DNA of 64,000 nt from RYN-230 sp963723595 (GCA_963723595.1 CAVRRQ010000006.1:1178001-1242000); one strand, 5' to 3'. Numbered from the stretch's first letter, positions 44,637 through 53,634 are shown. Notes: generated from the sequence alone by a model not told the origin. A program made the numbers and translations.

Positions 44637-46399
44637 CCCGCCAGCCGCCCGGGGGCGGGCAGACCGGACTGGCCGAGACCGGACTGGCGGAGACGGCGTG
44701 GCCCCCCGAAGGGGAGGGACAGCTGCCGTTCTCGCTGCGTATCGGGGTGACCGGGCACCGCCAGCTACCCGACCCGGGCGCCCTGCTCCCGGCCGTCCGG
44801 GCCGCCATCCAGGGGCTCATCGAACGGTTCCTGGGCCCCGGCGCCGAGCCCGCCCTGCTGGTCGTCTCCGCGCTGGCCGAGGGGGCCGACCGGCTGGTGG
44901 CGACGGAGGTGCTGGCCGGGCCGGACGCCTCGCTGGAGGCCACGCTGCCGCTGCCGCCCGGGGAGTACCTGGGTGATTTCACCGGCGACGCCTCGAAAGC
45001 CGAGTTCAACGAACTGCTCGGGCGGGCCGCCTCGGTCTGGCTGGCCCGGCCGGGAGCCAGCCGCGACGAGGCCTACGAGCGGGCCGGCCGTCATGTGGTG
45101 GACCGCGCCGACGTGCTCATCGCGCTGTGGGACGGGGAGCCGCCCCGGGGCCGCGGGGGCACCGCCACGATCGTGGCGTACGCCCGTGAGCAAGGCGTCC
45201 CGGTGGCGTGGGTGCGCACGTCAGGGCCGGCCACCCCGGTCTACTGGTACGACCGCGAGCGGGCCGCGCACGTCGAGGAGGCCGCGGAGGATTTCCGCCG
45301 GTACAACGCGGCCGCGATCCCGGAGTTCACCGCGAGGGCCCGCGCGGAACGGGACCGGCTGGAGACCGCGCCGGCCGATACCGTCACCGGCCGCATACCC
45401 TTCGCCTCGGCCGATACCCTCGCCCCGGCCCGCGCGAGCGTCGCCAGCTGGATCGTCCCGTACTTCGTCCGGGCCGATGTCCTGGCCACCCGCCTGGAGC
45501 GGATATTCCGGCTGACGAACTGGACCATGTTCCTGGCCGCCGCGGCCGCGGTCGTCGTCGTCGCGGTCCAGGTCACCGTCTGGCCCCACCTCAACTGGAT
45601 CGCCGCCGCCGAAGTGGCCCTGCTGCTGCTCCTGGTCGCCGCGCCGCTGGTCAGCCGGCGGCAGCGGGTGCTGGACCGGTGGATCTCCTACCGTTTCCTG
45701 GCCGAACGGCTGCGCTCCACGTATTTCCTGGCCCTGGCCGGGGCGGGGGACCGGTCGGGGCGGGGTGAGCTGCGCGAGCGGTCCGCGTACCTGTCCGACC
45801 CCACGGAGGTGTGGATCCAGCGGGCGCTGGAGGAGATCATGGCCCGCCGCCCCGAGGTGGGCCTCGGCCCGGCCGACGTGGTGCCGCTGCGTGAGTACCT
45901 CAGCGAGCGCTGGGTCGGGGCGCAGATCCGGTACCACGAGGGCACCGCCCGCCGCCAGGGTGCCTGGGACTCCCGGCTGTTCGCGGCCACCGGCGTTCTG
46001 TTCCTGATCACCGCGATAGCCGCGTTCCTGCACCTGCTGGGCTGGGGCGAGCACCACGGGGAGGTGTCCGAGTTCGGCCTGCTGCTGATCGTCCTGTCGA
46101 TCTGCGTGCCCGCCATCGGCGCCGCCGTGCACGGGATCAGGACCCAGTCCGAGTTCCGCCGTCACTGCCAGCGCTACGAGCGCATGGCGGGGCTGCTGCG
46201 GCAGCTGGACGCCGACATGAGCCGGGCCGGGTCGATCGAGGAGATCCACGAGATCGCGGCGGACGCCGAGCAGCTGATGCGCGCGGAGAACAGTGACTGG
46301 TTCGGCGTCATGCGCTTCCACGACGTGGAACTCATCACATTAACCCCATCCGCCCCATGCCCCCCCGTAGGCAGGACGGCCTTCGTGATCATGACTTAG
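44633..46399 (+). CDS. SLOG-fold nucleotide-sensor protein fused to 4-TM SLATT-like module
   Basis: 588 residues. N-terminal Rossmann-like SLOG domain: LRIGVTGHRQLPD at 35-47, LLVVSALAEGADRLVA at 75-90 and the later VVDRADVLIALWDGEPPRGR, which are characteristic of the LOG/SLOG nucleotide-binding superfamily. The C-terminal half has four spans (about 298-316, 321-339, 449-468, 481-500) arranged as two 2-TM units, each with the amphipathic helix RWISYRFLAERLRST or YLSERWVGAQIRYHEG, as in SLATT effectors. SLOG-SLATT proteins are predicted to detect a nucleotide-derived signal and form pores. The ATGA overlap with the TIR gene means coupled translation. The last residues (TPSAPCPPVGRTAFVIMT) are encoded by a long palindrome. 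Confidence 0.75.
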   Translation: MTRQPPGGGQTGLAETGLAETAWPPEGEGQLPFSLRIGVTGHRQLPDPGALLPAVRAAIQGLIERFLGPGAEPALLVVSALAEGADRLVATEVLAGPDASLEATLPLPPGEYLGDFTGDASKAEFNELLGRAASVWLARPGASRDEAYERAGRHVVDRADVLIALWDGEPPRGRGGTATIVAYAREQGVPVAWVRTSGPATPVYWYDRERAAHVEEAAEDFRRYNAAAIPEFTARARAERDRLETAPADTVTGRIPFASADTLAPARASVASWIVPYFVRADVLATRLERIFRLTNWTMFLAAAAAVVVVAVQVTVWPHLNWIAAAEVALLLLLVAAPLVSRRQRVLDRWISYRFLAERLRSTYFLALAGAGDRSGRGELRERSAYLSDPTEVWIQRALEEIMARRPEVGLGPADVVPLREYLSERWVGAQIRYHEGTARRQGAWDSRLFAATGVLFLITAIAAFLHLLGWGEHHGEVSEFGLLLIVLSICVPAIGAAVHGIRTQSEFRRHCQRYERMAGLLRQLDADMSRAGSIEEIHEIAADAEQLMRAENSDWFGVMRFHDVELITLTPSAPCPPVGRTAFVIMT

Positions 46400-46436
46400 G
46401 TGTCGTTCCAACGACACCTAAGTCATGATCGCGAAG
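46381..46436. terminator. Near-perfect 27-bp palindrome between convergent genes
   Basis: Left arm 46381-46407 and right arm 46410-46436 match at 26 of 27 positions with only a 2-nt loop. It overlaps the stop of the SLOG gene and reaches within 4 bp of the stop of the convergent minus-strand gene. It is less GC-rich than its surroundings and very symmetric, so besides being a bidirectional terminator it may be a mobile or REP-like element. Confidence 0.8.
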
Positions 46437-46440
46437 CTGG

Positions 46441-46752
46441 CTAGGGGTGTGAGGAGCCTGGCGCGGGGGTGGTTTCCTCGCGCTCGGCGGCTTCGATCTT
46501 GGCGCGCAGGGTGTCCAGGTCGTGGGCGGCGATGACGTGCACCCACGAACCACGCCGGGTGACCGCCACCCAGGCCGCCCCCGGGGGAACCCGCTCGATT
46601 TCCCACGCGGGCCCGAAGTCCCGCAACACGGCCCGGAGCTGGGTGCCTTCGTCCTGGACACGTCCGTCCGTGCCCGCGACACCCGGCCGCTGTCCCCCAG
46701 TCCCGCTGCTTGATGCCGGTCCTAAGGCGTCCCGTCCTGGCTCCTCCATCAT
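46441..46752 (-). CDS. Small uncharacterised protein divergent from the GntR regulator
   Basis: About 103 residues. A polar 40-residue start is followed by a compact fold core: LRAVLRDFGPAWEIERVPPG, then AAWVAVTRRGSWVHVIAAHD and LDTLRAKIEAAE. It is conserved in layout in actinobacteria beside HTH-only GntR genes, from memory. Start chosen at ATG 46752 (ATG 46749 also possible); no ribosome-binding site is visible, so leaderless translation is possible. Function unknown. Confidence 0.65.
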   Translation of the reverse strand: MMEEPGRDALGPASSSGTGGQRPGVAGTDGRVQDEGTQLRAVLRDFGPAWEIERVPPGAAWVAVTRRGSWVHVIAAHDLDTLRAKIEAAEREETTPAPGSSHP

Positions 46753-46760
46753 GCGAACCA

Positions 46761-46800
46761 CTCTACCGCGTCATGACGCGGCATAGAGCGGTATGACGCG
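46761..46800. promoter_or_regulatory. GntR operator candidate between divergent genes
   Basis: CCGCGTCATGACGCGG at 46766-46781 is a perfect 16-bp palindrome, flanked by CTCTA on the left and TAGAG on the right. A second partial copy, GCGGTATGACGCG, ends at 46800. It lies between both start codons and is the natural site for the small GntR protein. Confidence 0.65.
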
Positions 46801-46832
46801 TTCCAGGTGTTCCTGCAGCTCAGAGACGCTCT

Positions 46833-47111
46833 ATGTTGATCGCCATGGTGGGTGTGCCGGAGTTTGACCCTGGGGCGGGCGGCCCGGCTTATGTCTACGT
46901 CCTGATGGCCGATCACGTCGCCGCCAGGATCACGACCGGCGAATTGCCTCCGGGCGCCCGGCTCCCCGGGGAGCGTGATCTTGCCGCGGAGTACCAGGTC
47001 GCCCTCGGCACGGTAAGACGCGCCATTGAGGAACTGCGGTCGCGCGGCCTCGTGGTGACCCTGCCGGCCAAGGGCACGTTCGTGGTGGCGGTGCCCCGGG
47101 ACGGGGACTAG
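46833..47111 (+). CDS. GntR-family regulator, DNA-binding domain only
   Basis: 92 residues. PAYVYVLMADHVAARITTGE, then PPGARLPGERDLAAEYQVAL and GTVRRAIEELRSRGLVVTLP form a complete GntR winged helix. No effector domain follows, unlike most GntR proteins of 230 residues or more. Start could be ATG 46833 or 46845; neither has a clear ribosome-binding site. It faces the small gene at 46441-46752 across the palindrome. Confidence 0.88.
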   Translation: MLIAMVGVPEFDPGAGGPAYVYVLMADHVAARITTGELPPGARLPGERDLAAEYQVALGTVRRAIEELRSRGLVVTLPAKGTFVVAVPRDGD

Positions 47112-47269
47112 GAAGCCGGGACCACTGGGTTGCCGGCCTCGCGTCTGGCCTGGCCGGCGCCCCGGGGCCGGCGCAGGCCAGAGTGCTCGCTCCCAGCTCC
47201 GCATCGCGTCCCGGGCATCGCGTCCCGGGCACCTGCGAGCCACGACACCCGGGCTGGTGAATCCCTCGC

Positions 47270-47740
47270 TTAGCTGCCCGGCACGGGCGTCGGGGTAGAC
47301 GGGACCGAGGGCACAGGCACGGGCGTCCTCTTCGTCGGCACCGGCGTCGGGGTGCGCCCTCCGGACGGCACCGGTACCGGGGTGCTGACCCTCGTCGGGA
47401 CCGGGGTGGGGGTGCGGGCTCCTGTCCTGGAGGGCACGGGTACCGGGGTGCTGACCCTCGTCGGGACCGGCGTAGACGTGCAGTAGGGCTGAGTCGGGGA
47501 CGGGATGGGCTGGCGCGTGCCAGCCACGGAGGGAACGGGGCTGGGCGTCGCGCAGCCCGGGCCGCCCGCCGCCCGGTGCGTGCCGGCCGGATGCTGGACG
47601 GCAGAGTGTGCAGAGGCAGAGTCGAGCCGGGCCGGGTGGCTGGGGCTCGCGGACGCCACGGCCAGCCCTGCACCCCCGGCGAGCAGGGCGGCGGCGGGCA
47701 GTCCCAGCCAGGCCATCGTGCGCGTGCCAGGTGTCCTCAT
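47270..47740 (-). CDS. Secreted Pro/Thr/Val repeat protein
   Basis: 156 residues. Signal peptide to about residue 31 (MAWLGLPAAALLAGGAGLAV). The mature part is low-complexity repeats of the form STPVPVPS and TPTPVPT, encoded by matching DNA repeats between 47280 and 47480. No Cys other than two. It may be a wall-associated spacer protein, or an over-called repeat region. Position beside the ECF sigma gene, divergently oriented, suggests possible sigma-controlled surface function. Confidence 0.5.
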   Translation of the reverse strand: MRTPGTRTMAWLGLPAAALLAGGAGLAVASASPSHPARLDSASAHSAVQHPAGTHRAAGGPGCATPSPVPSVAGTRQPIPSPTQPYCTSTPVPTRVSTPVPVPSRTGARTPTPVPTRVSTPVPVPSGGRTPTPVPTKRTPVPVPSVPSTPTPVPGS

Positions 47741-47953
47741 GCTGACCTCCAGTTCAGGCCGGCCGGGATGGCCGGCGGTCGCCGTAGGTACCTGCGGGCG
47801 GCCGGTCCGGTTGCATGACTACCGGGTGAGATATGCGACCTCGGGGAGTCGGCCCGCCCGGCCGGGACTGCCCTATGGTGAGCGGACGTGATCCGGCCGG
47901 GCCCTGCCCCCGGAACAGGCGATCAGGCCGGAACAGGCGACCAGGGAGGCTCG

Positions 47954-48484
47954 TTGAGCCCCGAGGAGTTCTCGGATTTCTACGCGGCGTCGTTCCGCCG
48001 GCTGGTCGGCCACCTCTACGCAATGACCGGGGACCGGGCCGAGGCCCAGGACGTGGTGCAGGAAGCCTTCGTGCGGGCCTGGTCTCACCGGGGGCGCCTG
48101 GACCGGGACGGGGCACCGGAGGCGTGGGTCCGGGCGACCGCCTGGCGCATCGCCGTGTCCCGCTGGCACCGGGCCCGGCGGGGCCGGCTGCTGCTCCGTT
48201 CCCAGTCCGGGCCGCAGGTCGCGCCGGGGCCGACACCGGACCGGGTGGCGTTCATCGACGCCCTGCGCAGGGTGCCCGGCGAGCAGCGCCGCGCGCTCGT
48301 CCTCTATTACGTGTGTGACCTGAGCGTGGCCCAGATTGCCGCCGAGACCGGGGTGCCGGACGGCACCGTGAAGGCCCGGCTGGCCCGTGGGCGCACCGCG
48401 CTCGCGCCGTACCTGCGTGAGTCGGTCGGGCCGCTCCGAGGCGGGGGAGCCGCCCGCGGCGGACAGGGGGACAGTGATGTCTGA
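47954..48484 (+). CDS. ECF sigma factor (SigE-family-like)
   Basis: About 176 residues. Sigma region 2: SDFYAASFRRLVGHLYAMTG, DRAEAQDVVQEAFVRAWSHR; region 4: LRRVPGEQRRALVLYYVCDL and VAQIAAETGVPDGTVKARLA. TTG at 47954 has GGGAGG just before it; a longer GTG start at 47888 would add a Pro/Gly repeat. The downstream membrane protein overlaps by 8 bp and probably acts as the anti-sigma or partner. Target promoters are not identified. Confidence 0.88.
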   Translation: MSPEEFSDFYAASFRRLVGHLYAMTGDRAEAQDVVQEAFVRAWSHRGRLDRDGAPEAWVRATAWRIAVSRWHRARRGRLLLRSQSGPQVAPGPTPDRVAFIDALRRVPGEQRRALVLYYVCDLSVAQIAAETGVPDGTVKARLARGRTALAPYLRESVGPLRGGGAARGGQGDSDV

Positions 48485-48875
48485 GCTCGGCGACGAGCTG
48501 CACCGGCTCGCCGATGAGGGTGCGGAGCAGGCCCGGCCGCTGCCGCCGTCCGAGGTCATCCGCCGCGGTGAGCGGCGGCGGCACCGTCGGATCGTGCGCG
48601 GGGCGGTGGCCACGGTGGCGGTGGCCGGGGTCATCACCGCGGGTGTCGTCGTAGGGGTAGCCGGCGGCGGGCGGCCTGCGCCGGCGCGGCCGGCCACCCG
48701 GCCGGTCCCCGCGACCCGGCAGGCGACCCCGCAGACGACCCACCAGGCGGTGAGCACGCCGCAGCCGGTACCGTCCGCCGCCTCGCCGTCGGCCACCTCG
48801 GTGCCGGGAGGCCGGACGCCGACGCCCTCCGGCTCGCCTGCGACGCCCGTGCCCTCGAGAACCCGGCGCCGGTAG
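48477..48875 (+). CDS. Single-span membrane protein coupled to ECF sigma (putative anti-sigma)
   Basis: 132 residues from ATG 48477. A cytoplasmic N-terminus of about 40 residues (MSELGDELHRLADEGAEQAR) precedes one span (IVRGAVATVAVAGVITAGVV) and a Pro/Ala/Thr/Ser-rich extracellular tail with no fold. This topology and the overlap with the sigma gene are typical of small anti-sigma partners, but no zinc-binding anti-sigma motif is visible, so the role is inferred from context. Confidence 0.6.
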   Translation: MSELGDELHRLADEGAEQARPLPPSEVIRRGERRRHRRIVRGAVATVAVAGVITAGVVVGVAGGGRPAPARPATRPVPATRQATPQTTHQAVSTPQPVPSAASPSATSVPGGRTPTPSGSPATPVPSRTRRR

Positions 48876-49140
48876 CCCGGGCGCGGGGAGCGGCCCCGGA
48901 AATATCTAGGCGACCGCGTACGCTTTATCTACAGCAGGAGAACATGCGAAGGCGGTCGCACTGCACGGGCCAATGTTGAGGTCCGCCGGTCATCGCCGTG
49001 TGTGCGGTAGCTCTGGATGTGTCCCAGCCTGGTGATCGTTCGGAAAAGGGTCTTTCTCCGCGCGAGCGCGTGACGTTATTTGCTGACTGCCCCGGACCTC
49101 GGCGGTCACGTTTTATTGAGTTCTCAGAGCCGAGGCTGGC

Positions 49141-51189
49141 ATGGAAGGAATTTTCCCCCGTCCAGGATCTTCCCCGGACGCGTCGCCGGGCACGCCCACC
49201 GTGCATCGGTCGACTCCAACCCGGCCGGGCCCACCGAACAGGATAAACAAGCTGAATAAGCGGCCGTCCACGCCCACTCCCACGCCGAAGCCGACTCCGC
49301 GCTGGCCGATCTGGCTCATGCTGGGCGGGCTGGTGCTCGGGACCCTCCTCCTGTTCCACCCGGGTTTCAAGAGCTCGACGACCCGTGACTTCAACTACAG
49401 CGGCTTCGTCAGCGAAGTAACGGCCAACAAGGTCGCGACCGCCACGATCAGCTCGACCGGGGTGGTGACCGGCACGCTCCATAACGGGGTTGCCTACAGC
49501 TCCCAGATCCCCACCGCGCTGAACAATAACGCCCTTTCTCCTCTGCTTCTGAAGCACAAGGTCCAGGTCACGGGCACCAGTTCGAGCTCGTACTCGGTGC
49601 TCGACCTGATCTTCTCGTTGTGGCCGCTGCTGCTGCTGGTTGGTGTCTTCATCTGGTTCGCCCGCCGCGGCCGTAAGCAGATCGGCGGGATCATGAGCTT
49701 CGGCCGGTCCAAGGCCAAGCTCTACGACGAGGAGAGGCCGTCCACCCGTTTCGCCGACATTGCCGGTTATGAGGGCTCCAAGGCCGAGGTCATGGAAGTC
49801 GTCGACTACCTGAAACATCCCCAGCGCTACGCGCAGGCCGGCGCGGTCGGCCCCAAGGGCGTGCTCATGGTCGGGCCGCCCGGGACCGGGAAGACGCTCA
49901 TGGCCAAGGCGGTCGCCGGTGAGGCGGGCGTCCCCTTCTTCGCCCTCAGCGGATCGAGCTTCGTGGAGATGTTCGTCGGGGTCGGCGCGTCCCGGGTGCG
50001 GGACCTGTTCGCCGACGCGCGCAAGCACGCGCCCTCGATCATCTTCATCGATGAGATCGACGCCATCGGGGGCCGCCGCGGTCCCGGCGGGTTCGGCTCG
50101 AACGACGAGCGGGAGCAGACCCTCAACCAGCTGCTGTCCGACATGGACGGGTTCGAGCCCGGCGCCAGCGTGGTGGTCATGGGGGCGACCAACCGGGCCG
50201 AGATCCTCGACGCCGCGCTGCTGCGGCCCGGCCGCTTCGACCGGACGGTGGACATTCCCCTGCCCAACCAGAAGGAGCGGGCGGCGATCCTGGCCATCCA
50301 CGGGCGGGGCAAGCAACTCGGGCCTGATGTGGACCTGAACACGGTGTCCCGGGGGACGCCGGGGTTCGCGGGCGCTGATCTCGCCAACCTCGTGAACGAG
50401 GCGGCCATCAACGCCGTACGGGACAGGCGCGATGTCCTGTCCGCCGCCGACTTTTCTGCGGCGCGGGACCGCCTGCTGATCGGCCGGAGGGACGGGTCTA
50501 ACGTGCTGCTGCCCGAGGAAAAGCACTCGGTTGCCGTCCACGAGGCTGGTCACGCGCTCGTCGCCGTCCTGTCGGAGAACGCCGACCCGGTGGCGAAGGT
50601 CACCATCCTCCCCCGCGGCGCAGCGCTCGGGGTGACCGAGCAGCTGCCAGAGGCCGAACGCCACCTGTACCGCCAGAGCTACCTTACCGACACGCTCGCG
50701 GTACGGCTCGGCGGCCGGGCCGCGGAGATCATCGTCCTCGGGGAGCCGTCGACCGGGGCCGCGAATGACCTCGCGGGTGCCACCGATCTGGCCTCCCGGA
50801 TGGTGCGTGAATGGGGCTTCTCGACCGAGATGGGGCCCGTCGGCTACGGCCCGGAAGGGCCGAGCCGGGACAACCCGTTCGCCGGCCGTCCTTATGCCGA
50901 GGAGACGCAGCGATCAATCGACCGCGAGGTAGCCCAGCTGCTCCGCGAGGCTGAGACCCAGGCGACCACGCTGCTGCGCAAGAATCTGGACTCCCTCCGC
51001 CAGGTGGTTGATCTCCTGCTCGAACGGGAGACCATCGACGGGTCGGATCTGGCCACCATCGTCGGGGTGCTGGAGCGCCGCGGGGAACCAGAAATGGTCT
51101 GGGCGCCCCGGGCGGTGGCGATGACCCCGACCGGGCCGGAGCAGGGCGGAGCCAGCGGGGCCAACGGGAAGGCCGCGCCGGTTAGCTGA
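49141..51189 (+). CDS. ftsH: ATP-dependent zinc metalloprotease FtsH
   Basis: 682 residues. A Pro/Thr-rich cytoplasmic tail (1-55), span 1 (56-72), extracytoplasmic domain (75-150), span 2 (155-173). AAA+ domain: Walker A GPPGTGKT at 245-252, Walker B IIFIDEIDAIGGRR, pore residues FVGVGASRVRDLF, and the Arg fingers in LRPGRFDR. Zinc motif HEAGH at 467-471, with the third ligand region in GAANDLAGAT. FtsH degrades unassembled membrane proteins and regulators. The N-terminal Pro-rich tail is longer than in most FtsH. A strong terminator follows. The gene is intact. Confidence 0.97.
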   Translation: MEGIFPRPGSSPDASPGTPTVHRSTPTRPGPPNRINKLNKRPSTPTPTPKPTPRWPIWLMLGGLVLGTLLLFHPGFKSSTTRDFNYSGFVSEVTANKVATATISSTGVVTGTLHNGVAYSSQIPTALNNNALSPLLLKHKVQVTGTSSSSYSVLDLIFSLWPLLLLVGVFIWFARRGRKQIGGIMSFGRSKAKLYDEERPSTRFADIAGYEGSKAEVMEVVDYLKHPQRYAQAGAVGPKGVLMVGPPGTGKTLMAKAVAGEAGVPFFALSGSSFVEMFVGVGASRVRDLFADARKHAPSIIFIDEIDAIGGRRGPGGFGSNDEREQTLNQLLSDMDGFEPGASVVVMGATNRAEILDAALLRPGRFDRTVDIPLPNQKERAAILAIHGRGKQLGPDVDLNTVSRGTPGFAGADLANLVNEAAINAVRDRRDVLSAADFSAARDRLLIGRRDGSNVLLPEEKHSVAVHEAGHALVAVLSENADPVAKVTILPRGAALGVTEQLPEAERHLYRQSYLTDTLAVRLGGRAAEIIVLGEPSTGAANDLAGATDLASRMVREWGFSTEMGPVGYGPEGPSRDNPFAGRPYAEETQRSIDREVAQLLREAETQATTLLRKNLDSLRQVVDLLLERETIDGSDLATIVGVLERRGEPEMVWAPRAVAMTPTGPEQGGASGANGKAAPVS

Positions 51190-51203
51190 TCAGCGCATTC
51201 CCG

Positions 51204-51245
51204 GCTGTCATCCCGGACCCGGTGACCCGGGTCCGGGATGACAGC
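51204..51245. terminator. 19-bp perfect stem, bidirectional terminator
   Basis: Arms 51204-51222 and 51227-51245 are exact complements around TGAC. It sits between convergent ftsH and the GH6 gene, 15 bp past the ftsH stop and 19 bp from the GH6 stop. Confidence 0.9.
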
Positions 51246-51263
51246 GCTGGCCCGCTTCGTCAG

Positions 51264-53452
51264 TTACGGGACGGCGGGGTTGGCGTTCTGCACGAGCATC
51301 TGGAACTCGGCCGGGAACCACTGGCCGGCCGCGATGTCATAGCCCGGTATCGAGTTGGTGGAGTAGACGTTGCCGCTCCCGTCGGTGTTGGTGCCGTTCG
51401 GGTCACAGTGCGGGTCACCGTGCGTATGCGTGCCGCTGGGGTAGTCACCGTCGGACTCACCCGGCGGCTTGATCCACACGTACGCGTACAGGTGGGTGAA
51501 CGACGAGTTCGGGTTGGCCTGCGGGAAAGCTCCCAGGCCCGCGTTGTTCTGGTTGCACCAGTCGCCGCGGAACGGCCGCTGGTCCACCTTGGACGCGTTC
51601 ACGAACGAAGCGGTCGTGGTGCACGTGCTCGTGGAGCACGCTGCGGTGGGCCGGTTCGGGCCGCCCCAGCCGTTGCGCGAGGTGTCGATCAGCATCCCGA
51701 TGTTGCTGCTGAACCCGGCGCTGACCAGCTGCGAGTACATCTGCTCGTCGTAGCTGAGCTCGTCGATGTAGGGGTCGTAGGAGTAGAAGGGGACCGAGTC
51801 CACCGGGTTGCCGTCCACCGACTCGGTCGCGGTCATGAACGGCTCAGTGGTGGGCGTGTAGTTGGCGGTGTTGCTGATGAACCCGTCCACGCTGGCCACG
51901 CCGGCCGTGGTGCCCGAGGCCACCGACTTGTACAGGCTCACGGCCGGGCCCATGTTGCTGGGCCAGCCCAGCCACGCGGAGTGCGCGATGTCGATGTAGT
52001 TGTACACGTTCGGGATCGCGTGCAGCGCGTTCAGCGCGTACTGGACGCCGCTGACGTAAGCCCCGCTGGAGTTGGCCTGGGCGCAGTTCGCGTCGCTCAG
52101 GTTCGTGATCAGGTTGGGCAGCGAGTCGGGCTCGATGATCGCGACCACCCGGATGCCGGTGTGCTCGTAGTCAGTCAGGATCCGTGCGATCGGGTCGATG
52201 TAGTCCTGCTCGTAGTACTGCAGCCCGTTGTTGGCCACGGTCAGCTCCCCGTTGGAGGCGAGGGCCGCGCAGTCCCGGTTGGGCAGGTCGTAGATCACCA
52301 GCGGGACGATGATCGGCGTACTGCCCGACTCGTCGGTGACCGCGGTGGCCAGCTGCTGTTGCAGGCTCATCCGGTTGCTGTTAGCGGTGCCGCCGTAGAT
52401 CGCGCCGATGTGATCCAGCCAGACGCCGGTGGACTGCTGGCCGACCAGCGTCATCTGCGCGGCCAGGGTGCCGCTGGCCCCGGCGGCCGACGTGGCCACT
52501 TCCGAGGTGTAGTTGGGGTTGACGTACCAGGTGGAGCCGGTGAACGGGTTGACCACGTGCGACGGCGCGGTCGTGGAGCCGGCCGCGGTCTCGGTCCCGG
52601 TCACGGTGACCGACGTGCAGCCGGGCGCGCTGACCGTGAACGTGGCCGCGCCGGTGCCGGACGAGTTCGCCGCCACCGTGACCGGCTGCGGCAGGTTCCA
52701 GTTGCTGGACGTCAGCGTGACCGAGCTGCCGGCCGACACGGACAGGCCGCTGTTGCCGGTGCTGGCCACGCTGACCGTGATGCCGGCCGCCGGGGAGGCG
52801 GACAGCGAGACGCCGAACACCTCGCTGGTGCCCTGGGCCACGGAGAACGAGCCGGGGTTGGCGAGCAGGTTGACGCCCGACCCGCAGGACCCGCCGCCGC
52901 CCGTCGAGGTCGGCGACGGGGACGCGGTGGGCGTGCCGGTCGGCGTGGGCGTCCCGGTCGGGGTCGGTGAGGAGGTCGGGGTGGTGGACGGGCTGGGTGA
53001 CGGTGAAGCGCCGGTGCCGTTGCAGGCGGTGCCGTTGATGGTGAACGAAGCCGGCGCGGTGTTGGTCCCGCTGTAACTGAAGTTGGCCCCGATCGAGGTC
53101 GAGGCGCCGGTGGCCAGCGCGCCGTTCCAGCTGGCGTTGGTCACGGTGACCGTCTCGCCCGACTGGGACCAGTTTCCCGACCAGCCCTGGGTGAGCTGCT
53201 GGTTCCCGCTGTAGGTGTAGGCCAGGCTCCACGAGGTGAGGGCCGAGCCCTCGTTGGTGATCGTGATCGACGCCGTGAAGCCGGTGCTCCAGGAGTTCGC
53301 CGAGTACGCGACCTGGCAGGACGTGGCGGCACTGGCCGGGGTGGCGGCGGCCGCGGCCAGGCCGCGGCGCCCCCCAGCCCGAGCACGGCTAAAGCGGCGA
53401 GCACCCGGCGCAACCGCACATACCCGGCTCTGATGCGCAACGTTGGTCTCAT
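51264..53452 (-). CDS. Secreted GH6 cellobiohydrolase/endoglucanase with N-terminal CBM2 (one frameshift)
   Basis: ATG 53452 follows GAGGAGG. The signal peptide (MRPTLRIRAGYVRLRRVLAA) is in a different frame from the body; the switch is near 53365 at a G run, consistent with one missing base. CBM2: CQVAYSANSWSTGFTASITI to GTACNG, Ser/Pro/Thr linker, one beta module (SFSVAQGTSEVFGVSLSASP), then GH6. GH6 marks: FTGSTWYVNPNYTSEV, PIIVPLVIYDLPNRDCAAL, VVAIIEPDSLPN with catalytic Asp, YIDIAHSAWLGWP, MLIDTSRNGWGGPNRP and YAYVWIKPPGESDG. GH6 acts from non-reducing ends and complements GH48. The beta module is homologous to the one in GH48. Confidence 0.92.
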
Positions 53453-53634
53453 GCGGGGATCCTCCTCGTGGGAGTCCAGGCCCTGGGGCAAGAAGCAGGT
53501 CCGGGACGGGCCAGGCCGGCCGCTCTGCCGCGAACACTGGCACGGGCGCCCGGCGCGGTACAGATGCCGGGCACGCGGAGGCCCCGAATACGGTTCCGGT
53601 GCAGGTCAGACCGGTGAAACGCCCCCGCTGATCA

